NCBI GenBank assembly: GCA_021234155.1
Contig: JAJEKV010000014.1
Location: forward strand, 6,775,563-6,839,562
Direction: 5' to 3'
Length of the DNA stretch: 64,000 bases
DNA from: Isoetes taiwanensis
Lineage: Eukaryota; Streptophyta; Lycopodiopsida; Isoetales; Isoetaceae
The notes under the pieces are model-generated. The model did no database searches. It was not told the DNA's origin and saw only the letters and a program-made list of their open reading frames with translations. This document shows positions 33,766-45,708 of this stretch, piece by piece (positions within the stretch are counted from its first letter, which is position 1; every line of letters begins with the position of its first letter). The translations under genes were made by a program, and so were the position numbers.

Positions 33766-35299
33766 TGTGACGCTCCCAGAATCTATATGATGCACCCATC
33801 GTACAAATATGGGAATTCCCCTCCCACGGCGACTACATCACCATGGTAAGACCCTCCGTCATACTCGGACCACTTGGCGAGGAACACGGAGGTGTCATTC
33901 GTCCCACATCCTCTATGGGAAATCCTATACAGCAGAAGCATATATACACATTAGCATACAACAGTCATGCAAACATAATATACCACCACGAAGGGTGGCC
34001 CATCCATCATCATCAGTGAAAAGACAGTACAACCATAATAACATGAAATAAACACCATGACAAGGCGCTACCCTGGGCTCAGACTCCAAGGGGTCAACTG
34101 ACGGTCAGGGTCTCAAGATATCAACAGACAGAAGTATAACATGGCGTTGGCTGGAATAAGACAATGGCTAGGGTAGTCCACTCCATCCGCCCCTCCTGTG
34201 TACACTTTGCAGATAGGCTGAATCATGCTATGACGTGCTTGTAGCCCTCCGGAGATGCAATCCCAAGGAATCACCCTACGGAACTACTCCGGGTTACATC
34301 TCCCCGGTCCGATGAGGCAGGTCAGAGAGGCGTCTCCTTCCCGAGCATGACGGATCCCTGGATGTACTAGAGCATGCGTGCCCCCTCAGTGACCCCCGCA
34401 TCTGTACCCGACTTACTCCCCTAAATCTAAAGGACGGCTCACCAGCTCGTTCGAGAACAGGGTGTCCATATAGGCACGCCTCCTGGGACCCAGGGAGTGT
34501 CAGACCCATACCCGGCCCACACAGTGACCGGCTATAAGCCTAGCATACTGTAGGAGTCCTGCAGCCACGCTCGGCAAGACCCCACCCCTGATTCACCATC
34601 ATGCTCGTTATCTAGTGTTGAACCACATTATAGCATCCTCGGCCAGGTTGGCTCTTGTGCACAGGCCGCAAATATTGGGTATTAAGGGGTCTATCTAGAG
34701 ACATCTCTACTGCTAAGAGGCTTTTAAGTCTCTACCCTTCCCTTAATTCCCAATACACAAAAGAAGCAGAAAGAAAAAATATAAATATCATCTAAGTATT
34801 CAGAACAACATACAAAAGAGAATTTAATCATTCCATCTATTTAAAGAAGGGTCAACAGAAATAGAAGTCATCTAAGGATTAACCAGTCTCTTGGCTGGAG
34901 CCGTTGTCACGGAAGGCTTCCATAGCTTGAGGCTGTTGACAAGTACTGGCAAAGATGGGCTAAAGTTGGTAGCTGCTGCTCCTCTTCACTCTCCAATTCG
35001 AATTTGGGCAGAAATGGGGGTAGGACCCCTATTTCTCCAACCAAAATAGCAAGATCCCCTTGGCCAATCGATTTGGGCCAGGTGGCACCCCCTTATTGGT
35101 GACCTTTAATTAATTAGACTCCAATTAGCATAATTAGATTAATTATGCTAATAAAATCCATAATTATCCATTGGTTTTATTAGCATAGCCAATAAAATCC
35201 ATTTTAGTGAACCCCCACTTGGGCCCCTAGGCCTAGCTACATGCTGGTGACGTATCATGGTATGCATATGTATACCGTATAAATACCTGGAATGTCACA
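33766..35299 (-). repeat. 5' LTR of the large gypsy element
   Basis: It starts TGTGACGCTCCC and ends GGAATGTCACA on the plus strand, 1534 bases. It is followed by GTAGA, the right target duplication, and then directly by LINE copy C. Confidence 0.93.
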
Positions 35300-36930
35300 G
35301 TAGACTTCATCCCCAGGGTCCATGCCAAGAAGCTTTCTGCACCTGCTCCAAGTCATTCCAAGTGGCGAGGAAATCACCGGGCCCCAGACCTCGACCCCAT
35401 GCAGAAGCACAGGTTCTAGTAGTACCTTGAATAGGTGTGATTGGTGGGCCCAATCATACCGTTATGCCTTGTGGCTATTGTTCTACATTGCATAGAGTGC
35501 CTTCCAACCTGCTGCGGCTCGTAGCCGAATGGAATTGTCCCAGTTCATGGCCGATGGGAACTCCAACCCCAAATATTTGTAAGCGAACACCACTTCAACA
35601 TTTTGGCCACGATAAGTTAGGGTTGGCGCCCTTGATTGGCATGTGGACGGTACGAGAACTACCTTGGTCTTGGCTAAGTTGATGCGCATATCAATCATCT
35701 GGCAAAATATGTCCAGGGCATCGAGATGACATTGCATGTTTGCCTGAATGTGTGCTAGGAGGTCTACTCATCAGCATAGATCAGCTGCCTGGTGATCTGG
35801 TTTAGGAGTTGAGCACCAGTGCCTCCATTATCAGTGAGCCATCTCTCTAGCTGATCAATATACATGCCAAATAGTGTGGGAGAAAGGGGGCATCCCTGCC
35901 AGACCTCGATACTGCTCTCGAATGCTTGGCCCGCTGGTTGCAGTCGGCCTGTGCATGTCTCATGTAACCTGTACACCGCGTTCTGTAGTTCGACAGGGAC
36001 GTCTAGCTGTTGCAGTCTTGTCCACAGCTTTTCCCGAGGCACAGTGTCAAAAGTTTTGGCGAAGTCTACGAAGCAGCAATACAGATCTTGTCGACGATTC
36101 CTGTTGTCCTCGACCAGAGTCTGCAACGTGAAGATATGATCTATAGTTGAGTGTCTCGGCCCAAATCCCGCCTGCATGAGTGCCCGCACTTCTTATGCCT
36201 TTGCCCATCCTGTCAACTGCCGCTCGAGGATCCCAGAGAGAAGCTTTGCAAACACTGAGCTGATCATGATGGTTCGGCAATTGGCCGGGCAGTGCGAGTC
36301 ACCTGCCTTGTAGATTGGGACAACCATGCTAGTGGTCCATTGGGGGACCTTCCCCGCAATGCCTTGTTGAACACGTCGGTTAGTATCGGTGCCATGGATG
36401 GTCCTGCCCACTTGAGTAAATCCGCCTGCATGCCATCAAGGTCTGGTGCTTTTCCATTGGCTAGACGTTGTAGCCCCTGGGCTACCTCTGCCTCTGTGAT
36501 TTCCAGCACTGGGCCCTTTTGAGGGGGTAATGCGGCCCGTGCACCTTCAAGGTTATAGAGTTGCTGTAGGTATTGCCCCCACTAATCTGGAGTGATGTTT
36601 CCTGTGGGCGGCATTGGCCTCATGAGCAATCTTCGCTAGAAGGTCCTCGGATCCCATTCCAGGAGGAAGCACATCTCCTGTTGATGGGCCGCAATGTATC
36701 TGGCCTTTCTAGCCTTAAGGAAGTGCGGTATTGCTTGACTGCATCCGGGCATATAGCAGGATCTGTGACTTGGCAGAACCAATGTTTGCGTTTTTTACAC
36801 TCGGCATCGAACCACTGGTTATGCGAAAAGGCCGTAGTTCTCGAGGTTTGCCAGGGGCAAGTGCTCCCAAAACATCTCTCTGCAGCAGCCCTGAGGACGT
36901 CAATGAGCCTGCCTGCCTATTGCTCTAGCA
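35300..36930 (-). mobile_element. LINE copy C, RT part (right of the LTR element)
   Basis: Reading from 36930 leftwards: the endonuclease-RT linker (RLIDVLRAAAERCF, QWFDAECKKRKHW), LANGKAPDLDGMQADLLKWA near 36440, a 141-codon open palm (36189-35764) with GFGPRHSTIDHI, FVDFAKTFDTVPREKLW and QGCPLSPTLFGMYIDQLE ending at the YADE motif, then HLDALDIFCQ, NLAKTKVVL and KYLGLEFPSA. One or two frameshifts are visible. It is the best-preserved RT of the family here. It continues at 16778 on the far side of the LTR element. 5'-truncated at 36930. Confidence 0.85.
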
Positions 36931-37465
36931 TTGAGCACTGTGAGAATAGAATAGAATAGAATAGATTTTTTATCACGGAGACCGATTGGCCTATGGGACC
37001 CAAACAAAAAGAGAGCAGCAAGCGTATTACTGTCAGGATTAAAAAACCCCCGCTCCGAAGGGTTTTCGAGGGAAAAAACTTAGCAGTAATAAGTATGCTG
37101 GCACACTGTAGAATTGTATAGGACAGTTCAATACTGTCCCGGAGGACACAACTGAGTCCGTGCATCCATAACCTCCTGGAGGTATGACCATAGCAAACCC
37201 ACTGACACCGTATTCAATAACTCATGCAACGGTTGGCCATGCACTAGTAATCGAACATATCACTCTTGGATATGGGCAAATGCTGGGCAAATCTGGAGGG
37301 CATGACATTCATCCTCAATGGCGCCCTGGTGGCAACACTGGCAAAGCCTTTCCTCCCGTGCTTCCCAAGTCCAACGTCATGTCTCAATGCGGAGACGATG
37401 TGCACAAGTGCGGATGGAAGCTATAAGTCTGCGCTTCTTCATGGGCAAATGAGAAGAAAGTTGGA
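36931..37465 (-). mobile_element. LINE copy D, 3' end only
   Basis: A (GAATA)n run at 36942-36964 is the simple-repeat tail of a minus-strand copy. Next to it is the family terminus (GGAGACCGATTGGCCTATGGG) and the CCCTTCGGGG-type hairpin region (here TCCGAAGGG), as in copies A and B. The 5' side reaches about 37465, within the C-terminal coding region (CATCCTCAATGGCGCCC, compare 7600). It sits exactly at the 5' end of copy C. Confidence 0.8.
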
Positions 37466-37477
37466 AAACTAAAAAAC

Positions 37478-37548
37478 ATGAAAAGAAAAGAAAAGAAAAG
37501 AAAAGAAAAGAAAAGAAAAGAAAAGAAAAGAAAAGAAAAGAAAAGAAA
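37478..37548. repeat. (AAAAG)n microsatellite
   Basis: About 14 uninterrupted AAAAG units. It lies at the truncated 5' end of LINE copy D. Confidence 0.97.
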
Positions 37549-38371
37549 GGCCTACCTCCAGAATTTTATCTCCACTTTTGGGAAACTTTAAAAAAAGAAA
37601 GGCTTGGTTTTTCTTTTCATGGTTTTTGGGAAGCTAATCCTTTCGCTTCCATTTCTGGTAGCATTGGTTTTTAAAATTGATCACCCAAGTACTTATTCTG
37701 AATGGAAACCATTTCCTTGAGTAGTTCAATTTATATGTGCAAAGATTGTTACCTTAAAAATAAGAAAAAACTTTCAGAGAAAATATTCTCCTAATTAATC
37801 TGCATTTCTTCCAAAAAGATTCGTTCTTGATATAATTATGTTATTGTCATAGAAGGGGTGCACTAGATTAAGATTTCAAATAAAAAATTGCGTAGTTCTC
37901 AAACCTAACTTCAAGAGAGCATTTGATAATGTAAGACATCATGCTCTTGAATTTTCCTTTCTAAGCTTGGTCTTCACTGAGCTGCAAATCTCTCTCCTCT
38001 TATGAGAAGTCCTCATACTGCTTGGCATAAGGTGCTCAATGCTTCAATTTTTGATATGCAAGATATTCATATACATGTCTATCTTTTGGTCTGATCACTT
38101 CTCTTAGAATAAATACACGCTAGTGCTAGAACAAATGTCTCGTATTTGATGCCATCTACAGTTGCATTCAATTTAAGGTAGTTGAAAGAAGGACCCAACA
38201 AAGCAATTATAGTGTGATGCGTGCATCACATGTTTCAATTGAATGCTCCTAATATGGCATGATGTAAAAATCCCTCCTCATTTGCCAAGCCTTGTTTTTT
38301 TTTCTATTATATTACAAATCATGCACAAAAGCAATGCAAATGTAATGCAATCCTTTGTGCATGTCCTCTCT
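37549..38371. other. AT-rich spacer, no gene seen
   Basis: Nothing recognised beyond short pyrimidine runs leading into the CTCCCTCC start of the next repeat. Confidence 0.5.
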
Positions 38372-39888
38372 CTCCCTCCCTCCATGCCTCCTCCTCCTCC
38401 TCCGTGATGTACAAAACATGGTAATCGCGTGGTATTTACTTGTTAAAGCTATAGTAAATGTACCTCTTCTGAGAAGAAACTTTTTTGTCACATCAAAATT
38501 ATCCTACAGAATTTGCAGGCAAAGGTGTCCTCTTACAGAAGATTAAATTGGTTGCTTGGCAAACATTGGCAATATGAGTTTTCAGTATTATTTATAGCAT
38601 ATGATTGTTTGAGGTTTAGAGCACGTTGAAGCATAGGAATTGTCTTCAAAGTTCTAGGTTGAAGCAATTGAACCAGCCAATATATCTATGCTGCTATTCC
38701 TAAGCATGCACAACAAGCCTAAACTTGATCAATGAACATGGTTGCTAGATATGTAAATCACGACAATATCTCCTTAATTTGCTCATCCAATTATGATACA
38801 TGCAATTTTAATGAGAACCTCCATTTCGTTCTGCATAAACACTTGTCCTTGATTCTCTTTTCTATGCTGGCTAGCATATCCAGTTAATTTGAAGGTACAC
38901 TATTGCATTGAAAAACATTGTGACCTATCTTTTCTACCATGTAGATTGATTGGTGTTTCATTGCTATCTTTGATACTAAAATAAAATAATTTCTCACCTC
39001 CCCTTTTTGTCTTGAACATTTTTTTGAAAGATCTTGCAGTTAGTTTTTTTTTTTTTTTTTTTATTTTTTATTTAAGCTATTTTGCTTTAATTAAGCAATA
39101 TTGGAACATTTGTTTCAATAATTGTTTCAATGAGAAAATAAAGCTCAATACAGGATGTGGCCCTGCTTAAAAAGCACGGTACTTGTTTGCAAAAAGCCAA
39201 GTTACGGCAAAGGAGAAAAGCCATAAAATATGTTATTTGATAAGAGATGCTTATGGTGAGGCCGATTGTGATGAAAAGGGCCAAGTGTGGCTTTGTATAA
39301 GTGTGGCTTTGTATAAGGTATGCTATATCCATCGCGGTCTAATTTCTAAAATTATTTTTTAAGACCAAGTTCATGCATTTGGATTTGCTTGGAAAATGCA
39401 CATGGCAATCGTGGCCCTAAAGTATGGCGCCCAAATGGCCGCTTTTGTAATCCCCTGATTGTTCACATAGATCCTATGGCCATTCACGATCAGGATGCTT
39501 AGTTATGGCGGTTCTGCTAAGATAGGTATGCCAGGTTCTGCTAAAATAGGTATGCCAGTAGCCGCTTTTGCATGATGTGGAGAAAAAATCGTGGTAAGCC
39601 TTGGGTTTTATACTTTCTGTAAACAACAATAGAAGGTTGTTCTGCCCTGTAAGGATGATTTCGACCTATGCTACAAGGTTTCTGGCCTGTTCTGCTCTAG
39701 CTTATGGCAGTAAAAGTGCAGGTGTTTTACCTTAAGCGGTTGTTCCAGAATCATTGGGTTCTTGCCGGTTTATATAAGTGATGCATTTTCCGGTGGAGGA
39801 TAAAGTAGCTTGACAAGTTACTATGATATCGGCTACTTCTATTCAGACCAATGGAGTAGGAAGTCAAATGGTTAAGCAAAGACAACCT
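38372..39888 (+). repeat. 1.5-kb duplicated segment, copy 1 (order A-B)
   Basis: Part A (38372 to about 39040, CTCCCTCCATGCCTCC ... GATCTTGCAG) is followed through a T-rich run by part B (about 39062-39888, TTTAAGCTATTTTGC ... AAAGACAACCT). Both parts recur at 41811-43303 at about 99% identity but in the order B-A. No gene is recognised; a TATATAAG box lies in part B near 39771. Confidence 0.95.
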
Positions 39889-41810
39889 ACGACTGATGGG
39901 AGCGCAAAAAACTCAGGTTTTTATGCATAAAATATTTCCTGTCACATGATGTATAGAAATGTAATGCTGTAAAAAGAGCGTGATCCCAATAGTTCTACAG
40001 ATTACTATGCCATTCCTTTTTAGGGATAAATTGTTTACTATATTTTACTTGCTCCAATATGAATGCCTTGATCATAAACGTCTGGTTAAATGGCATGGTT
40101 CAGAACTGTGATGTTTAAGCAACTACAGCTATATGGGTTTGCTTGAATGAAATAAATGGGCTGAGTTTTCTAACCGCAGTGGGATCTTGACCGGGTTTGT
40201 TAACATGGTTGCACAGATAGGCATCCTGCTGGTGTAAGTCTTATGCAGGATAATGATTCACTAGTTTGTGTTATCTGATTAATACTATAGACCTATATGT
40301 GCTAGGATGCTTGTAGCATGTCTAGGCATCTATTATTTAAAGCAGCCACTGATTTATTCTTACGTGCTTGGATGCTTGTAGCACGTCTACGCATATTATG
40401 TCTAAAGCAACAAGGTTTGTTTGTTGTAGTTTAAAATGATATAAATGTTTGGATATGCTATGAAATTGACTATGGTTATCAAGGTTGCCGACTAGATTTG
40501 GGACTAAGAAATTAGTTCTCGTCTAATGGTAATGCTTGAGACCATAATGCTTGAGACCAAATGGGAAATTTAAAATATCGTATTCCAGTTTCCTTTTCTT
40601 GTTAAATGTCACCTCAGGGCAAAAGGATACAATTGGTGATCAGCGATAAGCTGAGAGACCCAATGTACCTTTTGGCCCTTGCACATTTACCATTATCATG
40701 CTAATTGTGTATTGATTGGTCGCGCAGTGCGGGTTCTCTCCTCCAATTGTGTTTATTTTGTTTGTTAGAGTTGGCTTTAGCTTGAAGGATGTGGAATATC
40801 GAAAAAAAGACATGGACAAAGGTTTGGAGTCATCATCCATTGGAATATGGGCTGCAATATTGACGATCTACGTATTCAAAATGATTTAGTAAGACAACTA
40901 TTTTAGATTACTGATACACATGGTAAGATCCTTTTGGCTCAAGTGTATCCATGCCAAGTTCTGGGCATAATGTTCAAATTATAGTACATAGAGTTTATAG
41001 TTTATGTAACTGCACATAATTCGAATTGAATATTGTAGCAGATGAATTGCATCTATTTTATAATGATTCTAATGAGTAAACAATGGTCTTCAAATTATTT
41101 AGGCTTTGGGAAAAGAGGTACTAGTCTAGACTGGCTTGCCCAGTTTAGATATTAGGATGATAATACTGCCAAGGGATTGACCGAGGCAGATGCTGGTCTA
41201 GCGTTTGCTAGTTTAGGCCGGGTTTTTTTTAGACACTTCATTTCACTAGGGACACCTGGTGATGCCTCTCTCCCTTTGCTCTAGGTGATTTTGAAGATTA
41301 AACATTTTTGGGAGCTTTCCTTTGCATTTAGTATTTGGTCTTTTTGTTTAAATAGACTAAGCTACATGGTTATTTATGTGCAGGTTGCATATGAGGCTAT
41401 GCAGATTGCTTATGCCAGGGTATTCTATTCAGGTACCCTGGTTATGAATAATAATTCATCAAGAACGTGCATTAATGGCAGATGTCATTATTACACATAT
41501 GGCAATTGCTATATTATGCCACTTGGCTAAAATCCTTAATACAAGGATATTAGGATATTGTTTGTATGCTTATGCATGATGAAAGGGCAATGTCCAATGT
41601 TAAATTGGCTGTTGCAAAGAGGAAGTTCCTACTACAAATACATATTGCAGTAATGAAAGGGTATGTATTTGCATTAATTACATTCTATATATATGGCTAA
41701 ATAGCTATAGGGTATGGCATTACCCCCACTGTAATGGTGGGGTCTTGCCATCCCTATAATTACAGTTTTATATACAGGGGTCATGTTATACTCTACGGAA
41801 GGTGGTAGGG
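39889..41810. other. Unique spacer between the two permuted copies
   Basis: 1.9 kb, AT-rich. A 52-base open stretch near 41383-41432 (VAYEAMQIAYARVFYS) has an acceptor-like TTATGTGCAG before it, but no known protein fits. It ends GGAAGGTGGTAGGG before a T-run. Confidence 0.4.
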
Positions 41811-43301
41811 TTTTTTTTATTTAAGCTATTTTGCTTTAATTAAGCAATATTGGAACATTTGTTTCAATAATTGTTTCAATGAGAAAATAAAGCTCAATAC
41901 AGGATGTGGCCCTGCTTAAAAAGCACGGTACTTGTTTGCAAAAAGCCAAGTTATGGCAAAGGAGAAAAGCCATAAAATATGTTATTTGATAAGAGATGCT
42001 TATGGTGAGGCCGATTGTGATGAAAAGGGCCAAGTGTGGCTTTGTATAAGTGTGGCTTTGTATAAGGTATGCTATATCCATCGCGGTCTAATTTCTAAAA
42101 TTATTTTTTAAGACCAAGTTCATGCATTTGGATTTGCTTGGAAAATGCACATGGCAATCGTGGCCCTAAAGTATGGCGCCCAAATGGCCGCTTCTGTAAT
42201 CCCCTGATTGTTCACATAGATCCTATGGCCATTCACGATCAGGATGCTTAGTTATGGCGGTTCTGCTAAGATAGGTATGCCAGGTTCTGCTAAAATAGGT
42301 ATGCCAGTAGCCGCTTTTGCATGATGTGGAGAAAAAATCGTGGTAAGCCTTGGGTTTTATACTTTCTGTAAACAACAATAGAAGGTTGTTCTGCCCTGTA
42401 AGGATGATTTCGACCTATGCTACAAGGTTTCTGGCCTGTTCTGCTCTAGCTTATGGCAGTAAAAGTGCAGGTGTTTTACCTTAAGCGGTTGTTCCAGAAT
42501 CATTGGGTTCTTGCCGGTTTATATAAGTGATGCATTTTCCGGTGGAGGATAAAGTAGCTTGACAAGTTACTATGATATCGGCTACTTCTATTCAGACCAA
42601 TGGAGCAGGAAGTCAAATGGTTAAGCAAAGACAACCTCCCTCCCTCCATGCCTCCTCCTCCTCCTCCTCGATGTACAAAACATGGTAATCGCGTGGTATT
42701 TACTTGTTAAAGCTATAGTAAATGTACCTCTTCTGAGAAGAAGCTTTTTTGTCACATCAAAATTATCCTACAGAATTTGCAGGCAAAGGTGTCCTCTTAC
42801 AGAAGATTAAATTGGTTGCTTGGCAAACATTGGCAATATGAGTTTTCAGTATTATTTATAGCATATGATTGTTTGAGGTTTAGAGCACGTTGAAGCATAG
42901 GAATTGTCTTCAAAGTTCTAGGTTGAAGCAATTGAACCAGCCAATATATCTATGCTGCTATTCCTAAGCATGCACAATAAGTCTAAACTTGATCAATGAA
43001 CATGGTTGCTAGATATGTAAATCACGACAATATCTCCTTAATTTGCTCATCCAATTATGATACATGCAATTCCAATGAGAACCTCCATTTCGTTCTGCAT
43101 AAACACTTGTCCTTGATTCTCTTTTCTATGCTGGCTAGCATATCCAGTTAATTTGAAGGTACACTATTGCATTGAAAAACATTGTGACCTATCTTTTCTA
43201 CCATGTAGATTGATTGGTGTTTCATTGCTATCTTTGATACTAAAATAAAATAATTTCTCACCTCCCCTTTTTGTCTTGAACATTTTTTTGAAAGATCTTG
43301 C

Positions 43302-43303
<2 letters not shown>
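41811..43303 (+). repeat. 1.5-kb duplicated segment, copy 2 (order B-A)
   Basis: Part B' (41811-42637) is joined directly to part A' (42636-43303) at AACCTCCCTCC, with two bases shared between the two source edges. Only a handful of substitutions separate each part from copy 1, and A and B are diverged equally. The outer edges of this copy both lie in T-runs, the same place where A and B meet in copy 1. Confidence 0.95.
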
Positions 43304-43352
<49 letters not shown>

Positions 43353-43586
43353 AAGAACGTGATTTACTTCATATTATACACTCAAAATATTACAAAGGAC
43401 TTCCATAAGTAAGAAATGTCCCAGAAGCATCAATCACTTTTAGATGATCACTCCATATTGGAATTTTAATACGATCACGCCAATTGGAGATCTGAAAGCA
43501 ATTATACAACTTCTTACGAATTTCTTGAAGCACCACCTGAGAAGAAATACGCTTATCATAAAATACGCTTATCTTGCAGTTTTTTT
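43304..43586 (-). mobile_element. Poly(A)-tailed retrocopy fragment with target duplication
   Basis: A run of 48 T (43304-43351) is the poly(A) tail of a minus-strand insert. The insert body is 43352-43570 and the far flank repeats ATCTTGCAG plus T's (43571-43586), matching 43295-43303 on the near side. The minus strand is open for about 50 codons (QVVLQEIRKKLYN, SNWRDRI, GTFLTYGSPL) and ends about 40 bases before the tail. I do not recognise the protein; it may be the end of an L1-type ORF2 or a processed host mRNA. A 13-base phrase (AAATACGCTTATC) is repeated at the 5' end. Confidence 0.7.
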
Positions 43587-45278
43587 ATCTTACCAACACT
43601 GTCCTTTTCATGGATTTTCAACGCGGGGCATAGAATTTGGAAAGGAACTTCGTGAACGAGTAAGTCCCAAAAGGTTCGTGGTTACTCCATGTCTGGGTGA
43701 AGATCATTTGTTGTACAACTTTTTTGAAACATAATTAGAGCAGTTGAACATTCTGAATGAATTTCAATTTTCTTTCTCATCAAAAGAATCCACGGGTAAC
43801 CTGTACGCATCACAATGAATAACCTCACTGAGCAAGAGCTCGAAGCACTTCAAAATGAAAATGTATAGTTCTGGAAGTTTGCAGCATTTGAACAAGACAA
43901 TCATAGAGTGGCATGTTGATCCTATTTTCTGTACGGCAACTTTCAGTGCAGAATCAAAATACTATGCTGATTCGCGATGATGTTCAAGGACCTGCTAAAC
44001 ACAAAATTTTTTGAATGACAAAAGGCAAGTTTTAATTGTTCTTACCATATAGGTGACCAAGAACACCCAATGAACGCATCAACTATAGAAGAAACCATTA
44101 AGCATGCAAAATAGGCAATTGATTTGTATCAAGGATGGCCAGTCTTGGTGTATTAATCTTTGTTATCATTAATATAACATGTTGACTAATTCAATTGAGG
44201 ACCGTATGTACTTGGTTAAATGCAAGATGGCTCAGAAGATGCTTCTTTGACAAGTTTTTTTGCAACCGGTACAATATCTGTGTTTTTGTGTTCAATGAGG
44301 GGCTTATTAGCAATTGTGTCTTAAGAGTGGACAAAAAACAGTCCTCATGACTGATAATAGTGGTAACACATGATTTTCTAAAGATGGTGGCTTCTTTAAA
44401 AAGAAAAAGAAGCAAGATATGGGAATAAAATTTGAAGAGCTCGATTTTGGAACTGCCTCACAAAGGGATGCAAGTAAATATAGCATCTTGCTCTATGAAT
44501 GTGGTATAATGCTTGAGCACAATGAGGTCTAAATCAGTTTCAAGTCGCAATTCATGTGCAATTGACCACGTCAGTTCTTCCAATGGATTATGATACAATT
44601 GTGGAGCTCAAAACCATAGCCTTGTACACAATGATTCTCCTGCAAGGAACTGTAGAATGCTTCAAATTTAAGCTCTCGGTGTAAATATTGTTACCTATCA
44701 ATTAAGCTCCTCAAGTAAGTATTCTTACCCACCAATTGCGCACAATGAGTGTTAGAAACAAGGATATATTCCAATATCAAAGTTGCAAAATTAGAAAATG
44801 ACTGACCCTTTGCCTATGTTCTTTATGGTATTTACACTGCTCACTCCTCGAATGCAACAGTCTAGGTGCCCAAGTAAGTATTGTTACCCAGCATGCACCG
44901 AGTTCCACTCCGCGTGGAAATGCAAGACCTTAGGTACAACAAAGAGTTGGAATGCAATATCTAGTTACAATAGCTTACCCATCCCAAATAAAAAAGCATT
45001 GCTATTTTAGAAGAACAAGCAAATTATAACAACAAAAACAAAACATTTATAGATCAACATTTCATTTGCCTGATACAAATGCATATTCTTTTTAATGGCT
45101 ACCATAATGTCTTTTATCCATTCCATCTAGATGCCTAGTTTGAAGATTGCTTTATAATACTTTGTCTGGTAAATATTTTCTTCAACAATTTAACCTAATC
45201 AATAAGTGGCCCCTTACCTCGAAGGCTAGATGATCCACGTGTCGAAAAAAATCTGAGTGCTTATGGCTTAAGCGGTCC
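43587..45278. other. AT-rich spacer, no gene seen
   Basis: No supported gene. Short frames at 43444-43734, 44191-44415 and 44798-45010 match nothing I know. Confidence 0.45.
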
Positions 45279-45708
45279 TTCAAAATTCGATGGCCGTTCT
45301 GGACCGTCGCCTAGGTTAGAGCTCCACAAAGGTATGCATCGATGCCTTATGATGATCCACAAAAATAAATCAGGGTTTTGTTAGCTCTATTTATCGCAAC
45401 TCTATTTCAGCCTTAATTAGATTATATTCAAGATCATAGTTCCCGGCATCACAGGATAATTTGAGTTGGATGTGGCTTAAGCCATTTGATCATGATCTAG
45501 AATAGACTGTTTTCAAAATTCAATGGCCGTTTTGGACCGTCGCCTCGGTTAGATCAGAAGATGCTCAACAAAGGTATGGATCGTCGTCTATGGTTAGGCC
45601 AGAAGATGCTCCACAAAGGTAAAATAGGGTTTTTATAGCTCCTATTTATCGTAGCTTTACCCAATTAAGATCATATTCAAGGTTATAGTTCCCGTCATCA
45701 CAGAATAA
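45279..45708 (+). repeat. Imperfect direct duplication of about 190 bases
   Basis: 45279-45460 and 45511-45708 share CAAAATTC.ATGGCCGTT.TGGACCGTCGCC, TATTTATCG and TTATAGTTCCCG.CATCACAG in the same order. The copies are diverged and the second holds a further small duplication (AGATGCTC.ACAAAGGTA). Confidence 0.8.

Larger units (their letters stand above)
16784..35299 (-). mobile_element. Ty3/gypsy chromovirus-like LTR element with extra 5' frames
   Basis: This 18.5-kb element on the minus strand is inserted in LINE copy C. It is bounded by TGTGACG...CACA LTRs and a 5-bp target duplication (GTGGA left, GTAGA right, one mismatch). In its own direction it runs: 5' LTR (33766-35299), primer binding site, a SINE-bearing leader, extra frames including a histone H3-like one, then after a long insertion gag, protease, RT, RNase H and integrase, polypurine tract and 3' LTR (16784-18025). 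The LTRs differ at roughly 1 in 15 aligned bases in the stretch I compared by eye, so it is not recent. Gag-pol is broken, about ten breaks. It holds part of a related element on the opposite strand. Confidence 0.85.

Noticed and set aside
38372-43303. LTR element with the repeats as LTRs
   Set aside because: The order is A-B then B-A, the repeat edges are not TG...CA, and no primer binding site or coding part lies between them, despite a purine-rich stretch before copy 2.
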